Part shown: piece after piece, positions 16,651-24,728 of the stretch
Layout: every line of letters starts with the position of its first letter
How positions within the stretch are numbered: the stretch's first letter is position 1
NCBI GenBank assembly: GCA_003164715.1
Contig: PLTZ01000049.1
Location: 1 to 37,672, forward strand
DNA length: 37,672 bases
From: Opitutaceae bacterium
Lineage (GTDB): Bacteria > Verrucomicrobiota > Verrucomicrobiia > Opitutales > Opitutaceae
Reading direction: 5' to 3'
Notes under the pieces: model-generated
Told to the model about the DNA's origin: nothing
Database searches by the model: none
The model's input: only the letters and a program-made list of their open reading frames with translations
Made by a program: the position numbers and the translations under genes

Positions 16651-17631
16651 ATGGCTCCTTCCTCACCTTCCGCCCGAACCGCCGGCCACAAGCCCGCGCT
16701 CGCCGCGTTTTCGGCGCTGGCGGCCGGCTGGGTGTTCGTCCTGGTGACGCTTGGCGCCTTCACGACAAGCATCGGCGCCGGAATGGCCTTCCCCGATTGG
16801 CCCCTCTCGAACGGCTCCCTGAACCCGGCCGGGTGGCTGACGAACGTCGCCATGTTCGCCGAGCACTCGCACCGCCTGAGCGCGGGCCTCATGACCCTCC
16901 TGACGGTCGCCCTCGCCGCCTGGATCTGGCGAAGCGAGTCCCGGCGGTGGCTGCGCCGGCTTTCGCTCTTCGCCGTGGGGCTCGTCGTGGCCCAGGCGGT
17001 CGTGGGGGGGCTGCGGGTCCGCCTCGACCCGGTGCAGGTCGCGGCGGTCGACACGAGCCTCGGCCGGCTCTTTGCGATGCTCCATGCCTGCCTCGCGCAG
17101 GCCTTCGCCTGCACGCTGATCGCGATCGCGGCGGGATGCTCCCGGGCCTGGGTCACGAGGCCCTCCGGCGTCGGCTGCGCGGTGCGCCGGGCGGGGACCG
17201 CCTGCTGCGCCCTCGTTTTCCTGCAGCTGGGGATCGCCGCCGTGATGCGCCACAGCTTCGCCGGTCTCGCGATCCCCTCCTTCCCGTGGTCGAGGCCGGA
17301 CGGCGGCCTTCTGCCCGCCGCCTGGGACTTCCGGGTGGGGATCGCCTTCGCGCACCGGGCCATGGCCTGCGTCGTCGCGGCCGCCGTGGCCGTGTTCGCG
17401 GCGGCCATCTGGCGCGACCGGGCCTCGACCCTCGCGATGCGCTGCGGCGCGGCGGGGCTCGTGGGCCTTCTCGCCCTTCAGATCCTCCTCGGGGCGCAGA
17501 TCATCCGCACGTCGCGGGACCCCGCGGCCACCACCGCGCACGTCCTCGTGGGGGCGCTGACGCTCGCGGCCGCCTTCTGGCTCGCGTGGCTCGCCCACCG
17601 CGACCAGGTCGAGGCCCCGTCCGGAACATGA
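16651..17631 (+). CDS. ctaA: Heme A synthase (COX15/CtaA)
   Basis: An integral membrane enzyme that oxidises the heme O methyl group to make heme A for aa3-type oxidases. The 326-aa protein has eight hydrophobic segments in two homologous halves. The conserved E-H-S-H-R is at residues 71-75, H145 follows in the first half, and H235 (F-A-H-R) and H297 (T-A-H-V-L) fall in the second half. These match the family's heme-ligating histidines. The ATG at 16651 was chosen because it leaves a short cytoplasmic N-terminus. An in-frame ATG at 16618 (11 codons earlier) is possible. The 3' end overlaps ctaB as ATGA. Confidence 0.93.
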   Translation: MAPSSPSARTAGHKPALAAFSALAAGWVFVLVTLGAFTTSIGAGMAFPDWPLSNGSLNPAGWLTNVAMFAEHSHRLSAGLMTLLTVALAAWIWRSESRRWLRRLSLFAVGLVVAQAVVGGLRVRLDPVQVAAVDTSLGRLFAMLHACLAQAFACTLIAIAAGCSRAWVTRPSGVGCAVRRAGTACCALVFLQLGIAAVMRHSFAGLAIPSFPWSRPDGGLLPAAWDFRVGIAFAHRAMACVVAAAVAVFAAAIWRDRASTLAMRCGAAGLVGLLALQILLGAQIIRTSRDPAATTAHVLVGALTLAAAFWLAWLAHRDQVEAPSGT

Positions 17632-18512
17632 GCGGCAATGCACCCGGCGGCGCCCGCCTCGCGGACTACCTCGAGCTCACGAAGCCGAGGCTGAGCCTCC
17701 TGTCCGTCGTGACGGCGCTCGTGGGGTATTTCTCAGCCCGCCCCACGCACGACCCCGCCCGCGTCGCCTTCCTGGCGCTCGGCGCCTCGCTTGCGGCCGG
17801 GGGCGTCGCGGCCTTGAACCAGTGGATCGAGTGCGACACGGACGCCCGGATGAACCGGACCGCGCAGCGGCCCATCCCGACCGGCAGGATCGCCACGGGC
17901 TCGGCCTTCGTCCTCGGCTGGGGGATGTGCTTCGCCGCCCTCATCATGCTCTTCACGCGGGTCGGCAAGCTCTCGGCGCTCTTCACGCTCCTGACCATCG
18001 CCTCCTATCTCGGCTGCTACACGCCGGCCAAGCGCCTGAGCCGCTGGAGCACCGAGATCGGCGCCGTCGCGGGGGCGTTGCCCCCGCTGATCGGCTGGTC
18101 CGCCGCCGAGGGCGGCGTCTCGGCCCTGGGCTGGATCCTGTTCGGCGTCCTCTTCTTCTGGCAGATCCCCCACTTCATGGCGATCGCGTGGATCTACCGC
18201 GGCGACTACCGCGCGGTGAACTTCCCGATGCTTCCCGTGCGCGACCCGTCGGGCGGGAGGGTGGCGCGCTGGTCGCTCGGGGCCACGCTCGCGCTCGTCG
18301 CCGTGAGCCTCCTGCCGTCCTTCCTCGGGCTCGCGAGCGCGTGGTACGCCGCGTGGGCGGGCGTCGTCGGGGCCTGCTTCCTCTGGCGGGCGGCGGCGTT
18401 CATCCGTGCCGCGGACCGCGACCGCGGGGCGCGCCGGCTCTTCCTTTTCTCCCTCGCCTACCTGCCGCTCCTCCTCGGCGCCCTCGTGGCGGACCGGCTC
18501 CTCCTGCGCTGA
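17628..18512 (+). CDS. ctaB: Protoheme IX farnesyltransferase (heme O synthase)
   Basis: A UbiA-family membrane prenyltransferase that attaches a farnesyl group to heme b to make heme O, the substrate of CtaA. The 294-aa protein has about eight or nine transmembrane helices. The first aspartate-rich motif region reads N-Q-W-I-E-C-D-T-D-A-R-M with R-T-A-Q-R-P-I-P after it. The second region contains I-P-H-F and Y-R-G-D-Y. The start overlaps the ctaA stop (ATGA), consistent with one transcript making heme A in two steps. Confidence 0.95.
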   Translation: MSGNAPGGARLADYLELTKPRLSLLSVVTALVGYFSARPTHDPARVAFLALGASLAAGGVAALNQWIECDTDARMNRTAQRPIPTGRIATGSAFVLGWGMCFAALIMLFTRVGKLSALFTLLTIASYLGCYTPAKRLSRWSTEIGAVAGALPPLIGWSAAEGGVSALGWILFGVLFFWQIPHFMAIAWIYRGDYRAVNFPMLPVRDPSGGRVARWSLGATLALVAVSLLPSFLGLASAWYAAWAGVVGACFLWRAAAFIRAADRDRGARRLFLFSLAYLPLLLGALVADRLLLR

Positions 18513-18514
18513 AT

Positions 18515-18949
18515 ATGAACGTCCACGACCTTCCCAAGATCGAGGCCGCGCTGAACGCGGTCGCCACCGGCCTCATCACGGCCGGATTCATCTACATCAG
18601 GCGGGAGCGGCGCGGCGCCCACAGGGCCTGCATGCTGTCGGCGGCCGCGGCGTCGGCGCTGTTCCTCGTGTTTTACCTGACGTACCACGCCCTGATGCGG
18701 GGGGCCCATACCCCCTTCGGGGGGACCGGCGCGATACGGGCGGCCTACCTCGTGATCCTCTGGACCCACATCCCGCTTGCGGCCCTGATCGCGTTCCTGG
18801 TCCCGCGCACCTTCATCTTCGCACTGCGGGGGGACTACGGCCGCCATGCCGCATGGGCCCGGGTCACGTTCCCGATCTGGTACTACGTCTCCGTGACCGG
18901 GGTCCTCGTCTATCTCTTCCTGTACGTATGGTGGCCGGCTTCGGCCTAG
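18515..18949 (+). CDS. ctaM: DUF420/CtaM-like oxidase maturation membrane protein
   Basis: A 144-aa protein with four predicted transmembrane helices and the DUF420 (YozB) pattern. It has an F-Y-L-T-Y-H-A helix, then W-T-H-I-P-L-A with conserved histidines, and P-I-W-Y-Y-V-S-V-T-G near the C-terminus. In Staphylococcus aureus and Bacillus this family (CtaM) is needed for function of heme A-containing oxidases. The position 2 bp after ctaB fits that role. Its TAG stop shares the sequence CTAG with the stop codon of the convergent lipoprotein gene. Confidence 0.85.
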   Translation: MNVHDLPKIEAALNAVATGLITAGFIYIRRERRGAHRACMLSAAAASALFLVFYLTYHALMRGAHTPFGGTGAIRAAYLVILWTHIPLAALIAFLVPRTFIFALRGDYGRHAAWARVTFPIWYYVSVTGVLVYLFLYVWWPASA

Positions 18950-19596
18950 CGGACCCGCTCGGGCGGCGCATCGGCCGGCGCCGCGTCAGACGCAGCCGGG
19001 GCCCGCGGGGCGTCGCCTTGGGGTTCGGCCTGCGCGGGGCCGAGCGGACCCCCCGCGGCGGCAAGGCGCTCGCGCGCGTGGTCGACCTGGCCGTTCGCGG
19101 CCCCCAGGCGGGCGGCCTGCCGGTCGGCGAGGTCGGCAAGGTACGCCGCCGAGGCCGTGTCGCCGGGGCGCGTGCGCATGAGCGCGTTCTGGCGCATCGA
19201 GTCCTCGAGCGCCGCCTTCTCGGCCGAGGCCCGTTCGAGCTCCCATGCGAGGCCCTGGCGGAGCACGTGGCGAACGCTCCGGCCGTCGATCATGCGAAGC
19301 GTCGCCTCCTCCACCGCAGCGCTGCCGCTGGCCGCGCCGCTCGCCATGACGTGGAACCGGATCTGCTGGACGGCCTCGTCCAGGTCGGCCTGCTGCGGCG
19401 GCGTGAGGCGCCCCGCGGCCCCAGAGCGCCACATGGAGAAGGTGACGTAGTCGCGGGCCTGCACCTTCGCCTCGAGGGGATCGCTCGGCCCGCAGGCGGT
19501 GACCGCAAGCCCCACAAGGAGCGCCGCAAAGGCCGCCCGGAGCGCCCCGGCGGGGCCCCGGCTACGAGGGGAGGTCGTGGTCACGGTGACGGGCAT
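18946..19596 (-). CDS. Predicted lipoprotein of unknown function, coiled-coil
   Basis: A 216-aa product that I do not recognise. The N-terminus has basic residues, a hydrophobic helix and a lipobox-like V-T-A-C-G-P, so it is probably a lipoprotein. The mature part is almost entirely helical and rich in Ala, Arg, Glu and Gln. It has long stretches without proline, suggesting coiled-coil, and ends in an Ala/Pro-rich low-complexity tail (last 35 residues). It lies downstream of the azurin gene on the same strand, 68 bp away, inside the oxidase assembly block. The ATG at 19596 was chosen because it precedes the signal sequence. A peripheral role in the respiratory block is possible, but only position suggests it. 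Confidence 0.7.
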   Translation of the reverse strand: MPVTVTTTSPRSRGPAGALRAAFAALLVGLAVTACGPSDPLEAKVQARDYVTFSMWRSGAAGRLTPPQQADLDEAVQQIRFHVMASGAASGSAAVEEATLRMIDGRSVRHVLRQGLAWELERASAEKAALEDSMRQNALMRTRPGDTASAAYLADLADRQAARLGAANGQVDHARERLAAAGGPLGPAQAEPQGDAPRAPAASDAAPADAPPERVR

Positions 19597-19664
19597 GAAA
19601 GTCGCGCTCCGACGGGGAAGCCAAGGGAGGACGGCCGGCAGGACGGTCGCCGGGCGCCGCCCGC

Positions 19665-20147
19665 CTACTTGACCGTCAGGAAGCCCCTCATCCCGGCCTG
19701 ATAGTGGGCCGGGAAGGTGCAGAGGTACGGATACACCCCGGGGGTCGCGGGCGCCTTGAAGTCGGCCTCGCCCGATTTGCGCGGCCCGAGGAGGTCGATG
19801 TGGGCGATGATCTCGTCGCTCTTCGCCGCGGGGATGTAGCCGGTGTCCTTGGCGCCAAGCGCGGCCGCGTCGAAGGCGGCGACGTCCGTGTCGGCCTTCA
19901 GGAGGACCCAGTTGTGCCCCATGACCTCCCTCGGCTGGGTGCCGTTGTTGGTGAGGATGACCTGCAGGTCCTCGCCGGGCTTGGCCTCGATGGCCGTGAC
20001 GTCGTACTTCATGGCGTCGCCTGCGGTGATCTCGATCACCCGGGGGCCCGCCGCGGCGGAGGTGGACTGCGTTGAGGTGTCCTTCTGGCCGCAGCCGCAG
20101 GTGACAAGGGCCGCGAGGGCGCTGACAACGAGGAAACGCGTGTTCAT
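19665..20147 (-). CDS. Azurin-like blue copper lipoprotein
   Basis: A 160-aa cupredoxin with a signal sequence ending in a Cys-rich lipobox region (V-T-C-G-C). The copper ligands are all visible. The first is the His of V-M-G-H-N-W. The others are in the C-terminal Y-L-C-T-F-P-A-H-Y-Q-A-G-M-R-G, which supplies Cys, His and Met. Azurins carry single electrons in the periplasm. This gene is divergent from ctaC across 246 bp, so it may donate electrons to the caa3 oxidase or its cytochrome c domain. That partnership is inferred. The ATG at 20147 was chosen because it begins the signal peptide. Confidence 0.92.
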   Translation of the reverse strand: MNTRFLVVSALAALVTCGCGQKDTSTQSTSAAAGPRVIEITAGDAMKYDVTAIEAKPGEDLQVILTNNGTQPREVMGHNWVLLKADTDVAAFDAAALGAKDTGYIPAAKSDEIIAHIDLLGPRKSGEADFKAPATPGVYPYLCTFPAHYQAGMRGFLTVK

Positions 20148-20312
20148 GGGCCGGAAAGTTCGCCGCGGTCCCTCTCCTTGGCAAATCGAAACACGCCTTT
20201 TGCGGCCGGGCGGGGGCCGGCTGCGCCCCGGCGGGCGGGTATTGTGCCCGGCCGGGGGGCGGCCCCCTTGGGACCGGGCTCCGCAGGGAATGAAAATGTG
20301 TCGCAATAGGGC

Positions 20313-20318
20313 TTGAAA
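20313..20318 (+). promoter_or_regulatory. Possible -35 element for the caa3 operon
   Basis: TTGAAA occurs 75 bp before the ctaC start in an unusually AT-rich patch of the 246-bp azurin/ctaC gap. The -10 position is not clear (nearest candidate around A-C-T-C-T-A at about 20336), so this is a weak call. Confidence 0.2.
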
Positions 20319-20356
20319 TGCTCGGACGTTCCCTGACTCTACCCGGGAGTTTGACG

Positions 20357-20378
20357 GCCGCCCCAGGGCGGCTTTCTT
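20357..20378 (+). terminator. Hairpin plus T-rich tail in ctaC leader (attenuator-like)
   Basis: GCCGCC (20357-20362) pairs with GGCGGC (20367-20372) around a 4-nt loop. T-T-T-C-T-T follows directly. The unit lies 15 bp before the ctaC ATG, has the form of a weak intrinsic terminator and would sit in the mRNA leader. It could attenuate the operon or simply terminate stray transcription. Confidence 0.35.
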
Positions 20379-20393
20379 GCCCGACTGCACGTA

Positions 20394-21653
20394 ATGCGTT
20401 TGTTCCACACTTTCACTCCACTCTCCCAAATCACCCGCTGCGCCGCCGTCCTGGCGGCGGTCTTGCCCCTCTCAGGCTGCTTTTGGTTCGACGGCCCGCA
20501 GTCCACGTTCGATCCCAACGGCCCGGTGGCGCGCCACCAGATGGACGTCTTCTACGTCACGTGCTGGGTGGCGCTGTTCATCTTCGTGGTGGTCGGCAGC
20601 GTGCTCGCGTACGCGATGGTGAAGTTCAGGGCCCGCGGGGAGGGCGACCTGCACGCCGAGCCCCCGGAGCAGGGGCACGGCAACCCGGTGGTCGAGATGA
20701 GCCTGATCGGGGCCTCCGTGCTCGCGCTGGTCGTGATCGCGGTCCCCACCCTGCGGGAAATCTGGTACACCTACGAGGTGCCGGTCGAGGAGAAGGCGAA
20801 CGCCTATGAGGTCACGGCGACGGGCTACCAGTGGTGGTTCAAGTTCGACTACCCCGCCGAGACCGCGCAGACCCTCGACGCGACCGCCAAGGCGGTCGGC
20901 GCCCCGTTCTCGACCGCCAACGAGCTGGTGATCCCGGCGGGGCGGCCCGTCCACATCAACCTGCGGACGGTCGACGTGATCCACAGCTTCTGGATCCCGA
21001 AGCTCGCGGGCAAGGTGGACATGATGCCCAACCGCGGGAACCACCTCTGGGTCCAGGCCGACAAGCCGGGGTACTTCTGGGGGCAGTGCGCCGAGTTCTG
21101 CGGCGAGTCCCACGCGGTCATGCGCTTCCGCGTGATCGCGCTCGGGCCCCGGGAGTTCAACGACTGGGTGAACGCCCAGATGGCCCCCGCCCACAGGGTG
21201 GCCGCGGCGGCGGCCGGCGCGGGAGCGCCCAAGGCGCAGTTCGCCGCCTACCGCACCTTCAGCCGCAACGAGGCCGGGTTCACGGAGAAGTTCGACCGGT
21301 CCCCGCTCGACTCGTGGCGGGCCCAGCAGCTGCCGGGAAAGGACGAGGACCCCGCGCTGATCGCCCGGGGCCGTGAGCTCTTCTCCTCGAAGACCTGCGC
21401 CAGTTGCCACACGATCCGCGGGGACGGCTACATCGGGGTCGTGGGGCCGGAGCTGACGCACGTCGGCGCGCGCTCGACGATCGCCGCCGGCCTCCTCGAG
21501 AACAACCGCGACGAGCTCCACCGCTGGATCCACGCCCCGAACGAGGTGAAGCCCGGCAACACGATGTGGGTCAAGGGGTACCTCGCCAACAACATCAAGC
21601 TCACCCTGGAGGACGAGGACGCCCTGGTGAACTACCTGGAGAGCCTCAAGTAA
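20394..21653 (+). CDS. ctaC: Cytochrome c oxidase subunit II with fused cytochrome c (caa3)
   Basis: A 419-aa membrane lipoprotein (lipobox P-L-S-G-C, Cys29) that receives electrons for the oxidase. Two transmembrane helices lie at about residues 52-76 and 104-122. The CuA cupredoxin domain has H197 (V-I-H-S-F-W) and C232-A-E-F-C236-G-E-S-H240-A-V-M243, the full binuclear copper ligand set. A linker leads to a C-terminal cytochrome c domain. Its heme attachment site is C335-A-S-C-H339, and the likely axial ligand is M391 (P-G-N-T-M-W). The fusion defines a caa3-type oxidase. It is the first gene of ctaCDEFG. Confidence 0.97.
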   Translation: MRLFHTFTPLSQITRCAAVLAAVLPLSGCFWFDGPQSTFDPNGPVARHQMDVFYVTCWVALFIFVVVGSVLAYAMVKFRARGEGDLHAEPPEQGHGNPVVEMSLIGASVLALVVIAVPTLREIWYTYEVPVEEKANAYEVTATGYQWWFKFDYPAETAQTLDATAKAVGAPFSTANELVIPAGRPVHINLRTVDVIHSFWIPKLAGKVDMMPNRGNHLWVQADKPGYFWGQCAEFCGESHAVMRFRVIALGPREFNDWVNAQMAPAHRVAAAAAGAGAPKAQFAAYRTFSRNEAGFTEKFDRSPLDSWRAQQLPGKDEDPALIARGRELFSSKTCASCHTIRGDGYIGVVGPELTHVGARSTIAAGLLENNRDELHRWIHAPNEVKPGNTMWVKGYLANNIKLTLEDEDALVNYLESLK

Positions 21654-21663
21654 CCTTAGACCC

Positions 21664-23649
21664 ATGGAAGCCCTGGCAAAAACCGATTTCCTCGCGAAGG
21701 ACGACCTGCCCGAGAAGCCGTTCGTCCTCTGGCGCCCGACGGCGAAGACCGGCCTCATGAGCTGGCTCACCACCGTCGACCACAAGCGGATCGGCTTCCT
21801 GTACGGGATCTCGGGGCTCTTCTTCTTCATCTTCGGAGGGATCGAGGCGCTGCTCATCCGCATCCAGCTCGCCGTCCCGAACAACACCTTCCTCACGTCC
21901 GCGCAGTACAGCGAGATGTTCACGATGCACGGAACGACCATGATCTTCCTGGTCGTCATGCCGATCGGCGCCGCGTTCTTTAACTTCATCATGCCGCTGC
22001 AGATCGGGGCGCGCGACGTGGCGTTCCCGAGATTGAACGCGTTCTCGTTCTGGACCTTCCTCGTGGGCGCGATCATCGTGAACCTCGGGTGGTTCATGAA
22101 GGGCGGCGCCCCCGACGCCGGCTGGTTCGGCTACGCCCCGCTGACGACGCGCACCTTCAGCCCGACCCACGCGATCGACATGTGGGTCATGGGCCTGCAG
22201 CTGCTCGGCGTCGCCTCCATCGCCGCGGCCCTCAACTTCATCGTCACCATCATCAACCTGCGCGCGCCGGGCATGACGATGATGCGCCTGCCCGTCTTCA
22301 CGTGGATGACGCTCTTTACCTCGTTCCTGATCATCCTCTCCTTCCCCGCGATCACGATCGCGCTGATCGAGATCATGATGGACCGCCTCTTCGGGACCAA
22401 CTTCTTCGAGGTGTCCAACGGGGGCCTGCCGATCCTCTGGCAGCACCTCTTCTGGATCTTCGGCCACCCGGAGGTCTACATCCTGATCCTGCCGGCGATG
22501 GGCATCATCTCGGAGATCTTGCCCACGTTTGCGAGGAAGCCGCTCTTCGGCTACCCGGTCGTGGTCTTCTCGGGGGCCTCCATCGGGTTCCTCGGGTTCG
22601 GCGTCTGGAGCCACCACATGTTCACGACGGGCATGGGCACGACGGCGACCGCGGCGTTCGCGCTGATGACGATGGCGATCGCCGTGCCGACGGGCGTCAA
22701 GATCTTCAACTGGATAGGGACCCTCTGGGGCGGCCACCTCTCGATGCGCACCCCGATGATGTTCGCGCTCGGCTTCCTGTGGATGTTCATGATCGGCGGG
22801 CTCTCGGGCGTCATGCACGCCGCCGCGCCCGCCGACGCCCAGCAGCACGGCAGCTACTTCATCGTCGCCCACTTCCACTACGTGCTCATCGGCGGGTCGC
22901 TCTTCGCGCTCTTCGCCGGCATCCACTACTGGTTCCCGCTGATGTTCGGCCGCAGGGTGAGCGAGTTCTGGGGGAAGCTCGCGTTCTGGCTGGTCTTCGT
23001 CGGGTTCAACGTGACGTTCTTCCCGATGCACTTCCTGGGCCTTGAGGGCATGCCCCGGCGCACGTTCACCTACGACGCCAACATGGGCTGGAACACGGGC
23101 AACTTCTGGTCGACCGTCGGCGCCTTCATCCTGGCGATCGGAGTCGCCGTGTACTTCCTGACGATGATCTACACGTACTTCAGGGGGGCGCGGACCACGA
23201 GGGACCCGTGGGACGCCCGCACGCTCGAGTGGAGCCTGCCGAACCCCCCGCCGGAGTATAACTTCCGGGTGCTGCCGACGGTGCACGCCCGCGACGACTG
23301 GTGGTACGAGAAGCGCCACACCCAGGAGATTGCGCGCGAAGCGGCGGAGCACGCGAGGGCCGAGGACGCCCACGGCGGCATCCACATGCCCTTCCAGTCG
23401 ATCTACCCGTTCTGCGCGAGCGTGGGCATCCTGATAGGCGCCATCGGCGTCGCGGTCGTGGACCCGGCCAATCCGGCCCAGTATCCCGGGTTCTGGGGCC
23501 CGAAGATCGCGGTCACGATCCTCGGCGGGGCGATCATGTTCGTGTCCGTGGTGCTCTGGTCCCTCGAGGGCAACGAAGGCTACCACATCCACCTGAACGA
23601 GGACGGCAGCATCAAGGACGACGCCGGGCACGCGCCCGCCGGCCACTGA
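21664..23649 (+). CDS. ctaD: Cytochrome c oxidase subunit I (caa3, type A1)
   Basis: The catalytic heme-copper subunit that reduces O2 and pumps protons. All active-site residues are visible in the 661-aa product. Heme a ligands are H89 and H405, and the heme a3 ligand is H403. CuB ligands are H268, H317 and H318, with Y272 for the His-Tyr cross-link. The D-channel residues D118 and E270 and the K-channel K346 indicate an A1-type pump. After helix 12, the tail (residues about 510-661) has two more hydrophobic helices. In Bacillus and Thermus caa3 oxidases the same arrangement represents the first two helices of subunit III. The gene starts 10 bp after ctaC. Confidence 0.97.
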   Translation: MEALAKTDFLAKDDLPEKPFVLWRPTAKTGLMSWLTTVDHKRIGFLYGISGLFFFIFGGIEALLIRIQLAVPNNTFLTSAQYSEMFTMHGTTMIFLVVMPIGAAFFNFIMPLQIGARDVAFPRLNAFSFWTFLVGAIIVNLGWFMKGGAPDAGWFGYAPLTTRTFSPTHAIDMWVMGLQLLGVASIAAALNFIVTIINLRAPGMTMMRLPVFTWMTLFTSFLIILSFPAITIALIEIMMDRLFGTNFFEVSNGGLPILWQHLFWIFGHPEVYILILPAMGIISEILPTFARKPLFGYPVVVFSGASIGFLGFGVWSHHMFTTGMGTTATAAFALMTMAIAVPTGVKIFNWIGTLWGGHLSMRTPMMFALGFLWMFMIGGLSGVMHAAAPADAQQHGSYFIVAHFHYVLIGGSLFALFAGIHYWFPLMFGRRVSEFWGKLAFWLVFVGFNVTFFPMHFLGLEGMPRRTFTYDANMGWNTGNFWSTVGAFILAIGVAVYFLTMIYTYFRGARTTRDPWDARTLEWSLPNPPPEYNFRVLPTVHARDDWWYEKRHTQEIAREAAEHARAEDAHGGIHMPFQSIYPFCASVGILIGAIGVAVVDPANPAQYPGFWGPKIAVTILGGAIMFVSVVLWSLEGNEGYHIHLNEDGSIKDDAGHAPAGH

Positions 23650-23673
23650 CCCTAGGACCCCCGAACCCCCTTC

Positions 23674-24291
23674 ATGAGCAGCACCGCGGCAGCCACCCTG
23701 AACCACCACCACGATCCGACCACCTCCACGGGCATTGCGAACAAGAAGCTCCTGATGTGGGCCTTCCTGGCGTCGGACTGCATGTTCTTCGGCTGCCTGA
23801 TCTCGACTCACCTGATCTACCGGCTGCACCCGCCCCCGGGCACCCCGCCGGCCCGGGAGGTGTTCAGCATCGAGCTGACGTCGTTCTCGACCTTCATCCT
23901 GCTCATGTCGTCGCTCATGATGGCGCTCGCCGTGAACGCGATCCAGAAGGGCAACCTGAAGAGCCTGCGCTGGTCGCTCCTGACCACCATCTTCTTCGGC
24001 TGCATCTTCCTCGGGTGCCAGGTCTACGAGTTCAGGAACTTCGTGTTCGAGAAGCACCTGACGATCACCAACAGCATCCTCGGGACGACCTTCTTCACGC
24101 TCACGGGGACCCATGGCCTGCACGTGCTGATCGGCGTCATCTGGCTTTCGGGGATGCTGCTCTACTCGTTCACCGGGCGGCTCACCGAGAAGGACTCGAT
24201 CGACGTCGAGTCGATGGGCCTCTACTGGCACTTTGTTGACATTGTCTGGATCGTGATCTTTACGGCCGTGTACCTCCTCGAGTACATCTGA
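23674..24291 (+). CDS. ctaE: Cytochrome c oxidase subunit III
   Basis: A 205-aa membrane protein with five hydrophobic helices. Key segments are G-T-H-G-L-H-V and the signature Y-W-H-F-V-D-I-V-W near the C-terminus. It is two helices shorter than seven-helix subunit III. The missing pair is accounted for by the extended C-terminus of ctaD, as in Bacillus caa3. Its role is structural support and protection of the D-channel in subunit I. It lies 24 bp after ctaD. Confidence 0.94.
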   Translation: MSSTAAATLNHHHDPTTSTGIANKKLLMWAFLASDCMFFGCLISTHLIYRLHPPPGTPPAREVFSIELTSFSTFILLMSSLMMALAVNAIQKGNLKSLRWSLLTTIFFGCIFLGCQVYEFRNFVFEKHLTITNSILGTTFFTLTGTHGLHVLIGVIWLSGMLLYSFTGRLTEKDSIDVESMGLYWHFVDIVWIVIFTAVYLLEYI

Positions 24292-24316
24292 AGCGACCTT
24301 CCCGCAAGAAACAGCC

Positions 24317-24691
24317 ATGAGCGCCATCGCACCCGCAGCCCCCGCCCACGCTCACCCGCTTGAGCAGAGCAAGTTCTGGATCTTCGTCCAGATCGCCATG
24401 CTGCTCGCCGTGATCACCGGGCTCGAACTGGTCACCGTCTACCTGCCGTTCATGAAGTGGCTCCTCGTCTCGGCGCTCGTGATCCTCTCCACGGTGAAGT
24501 TCATGTTCGTCATCTTCTACTTCATGCACCTGCGCTGGGACAAGGCGTTCTGCACGATCCTCTTCTTCATCGGGCTAATCCTCGCGGGCGGCACCATGTG
24601 GGCGCTCCTGAAGCTCTTCGGGGCCGAGGCGAGCAAGCCGCTCCCGGTGACGGCGCTCGAGCCGCCGGCGGCGGTCATGCGCGTCGCCTGA
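24317..24691 (+). CDS. ctaF: Cytochrome c oxidase subunit IV (prokaryotic)
   Basis: A 124-aa protein with three predicted transmembrane helices in the layout of prokaryotic subunit IV (COX4_pro family). The middle helix has the conserved K-F-M-F-V-I-F-Y-F-M-H-L segment. It is a small accessory subunit thought to stabilise the CuB region. It is 25 bp after ctaE and 37 bp before ctaG. Confidence 0.87.
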   Translation: MSAIAPAAPAHAHPLEQSKFWIFVQIAMLLAVITGLELVTVYLPFMKWLLVSALVILSTVKFMFVIFYFMHLRWDKAFCTILFFIGLILAGGTMWALLKLFGAEASKPLPVTALEPPAAVMRVA

Positions 24692-24728
24692 TGCGGGCCG
24701 CCGCCCGGGCGCCATCCGGGCCTCCAAC

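Noticed and set aside
20148-20393. Small gene or RNA in the azurin/ctaC gap
   Set aside because: No conserved short reading frame or recognised riboswitch pattern; only the possible promoter and the hairpin are supportable.
23193-23649. Extra C-terminal domain on oxidase subunit I as a new fusion
   Set aside because: Two additional helices on subunit I and a five-helix subunit III are the known arrangement of Bacillus/Thermus caa3 oxidases.
21646-24327. Very long antisense frame (893 codons) across ctaD and ctaE
   Set aside because: The composition is dominated by Arg, His, Asp and Glu with no domain; the plus strand encodes complete oxidase subunits with every catalytic residue.
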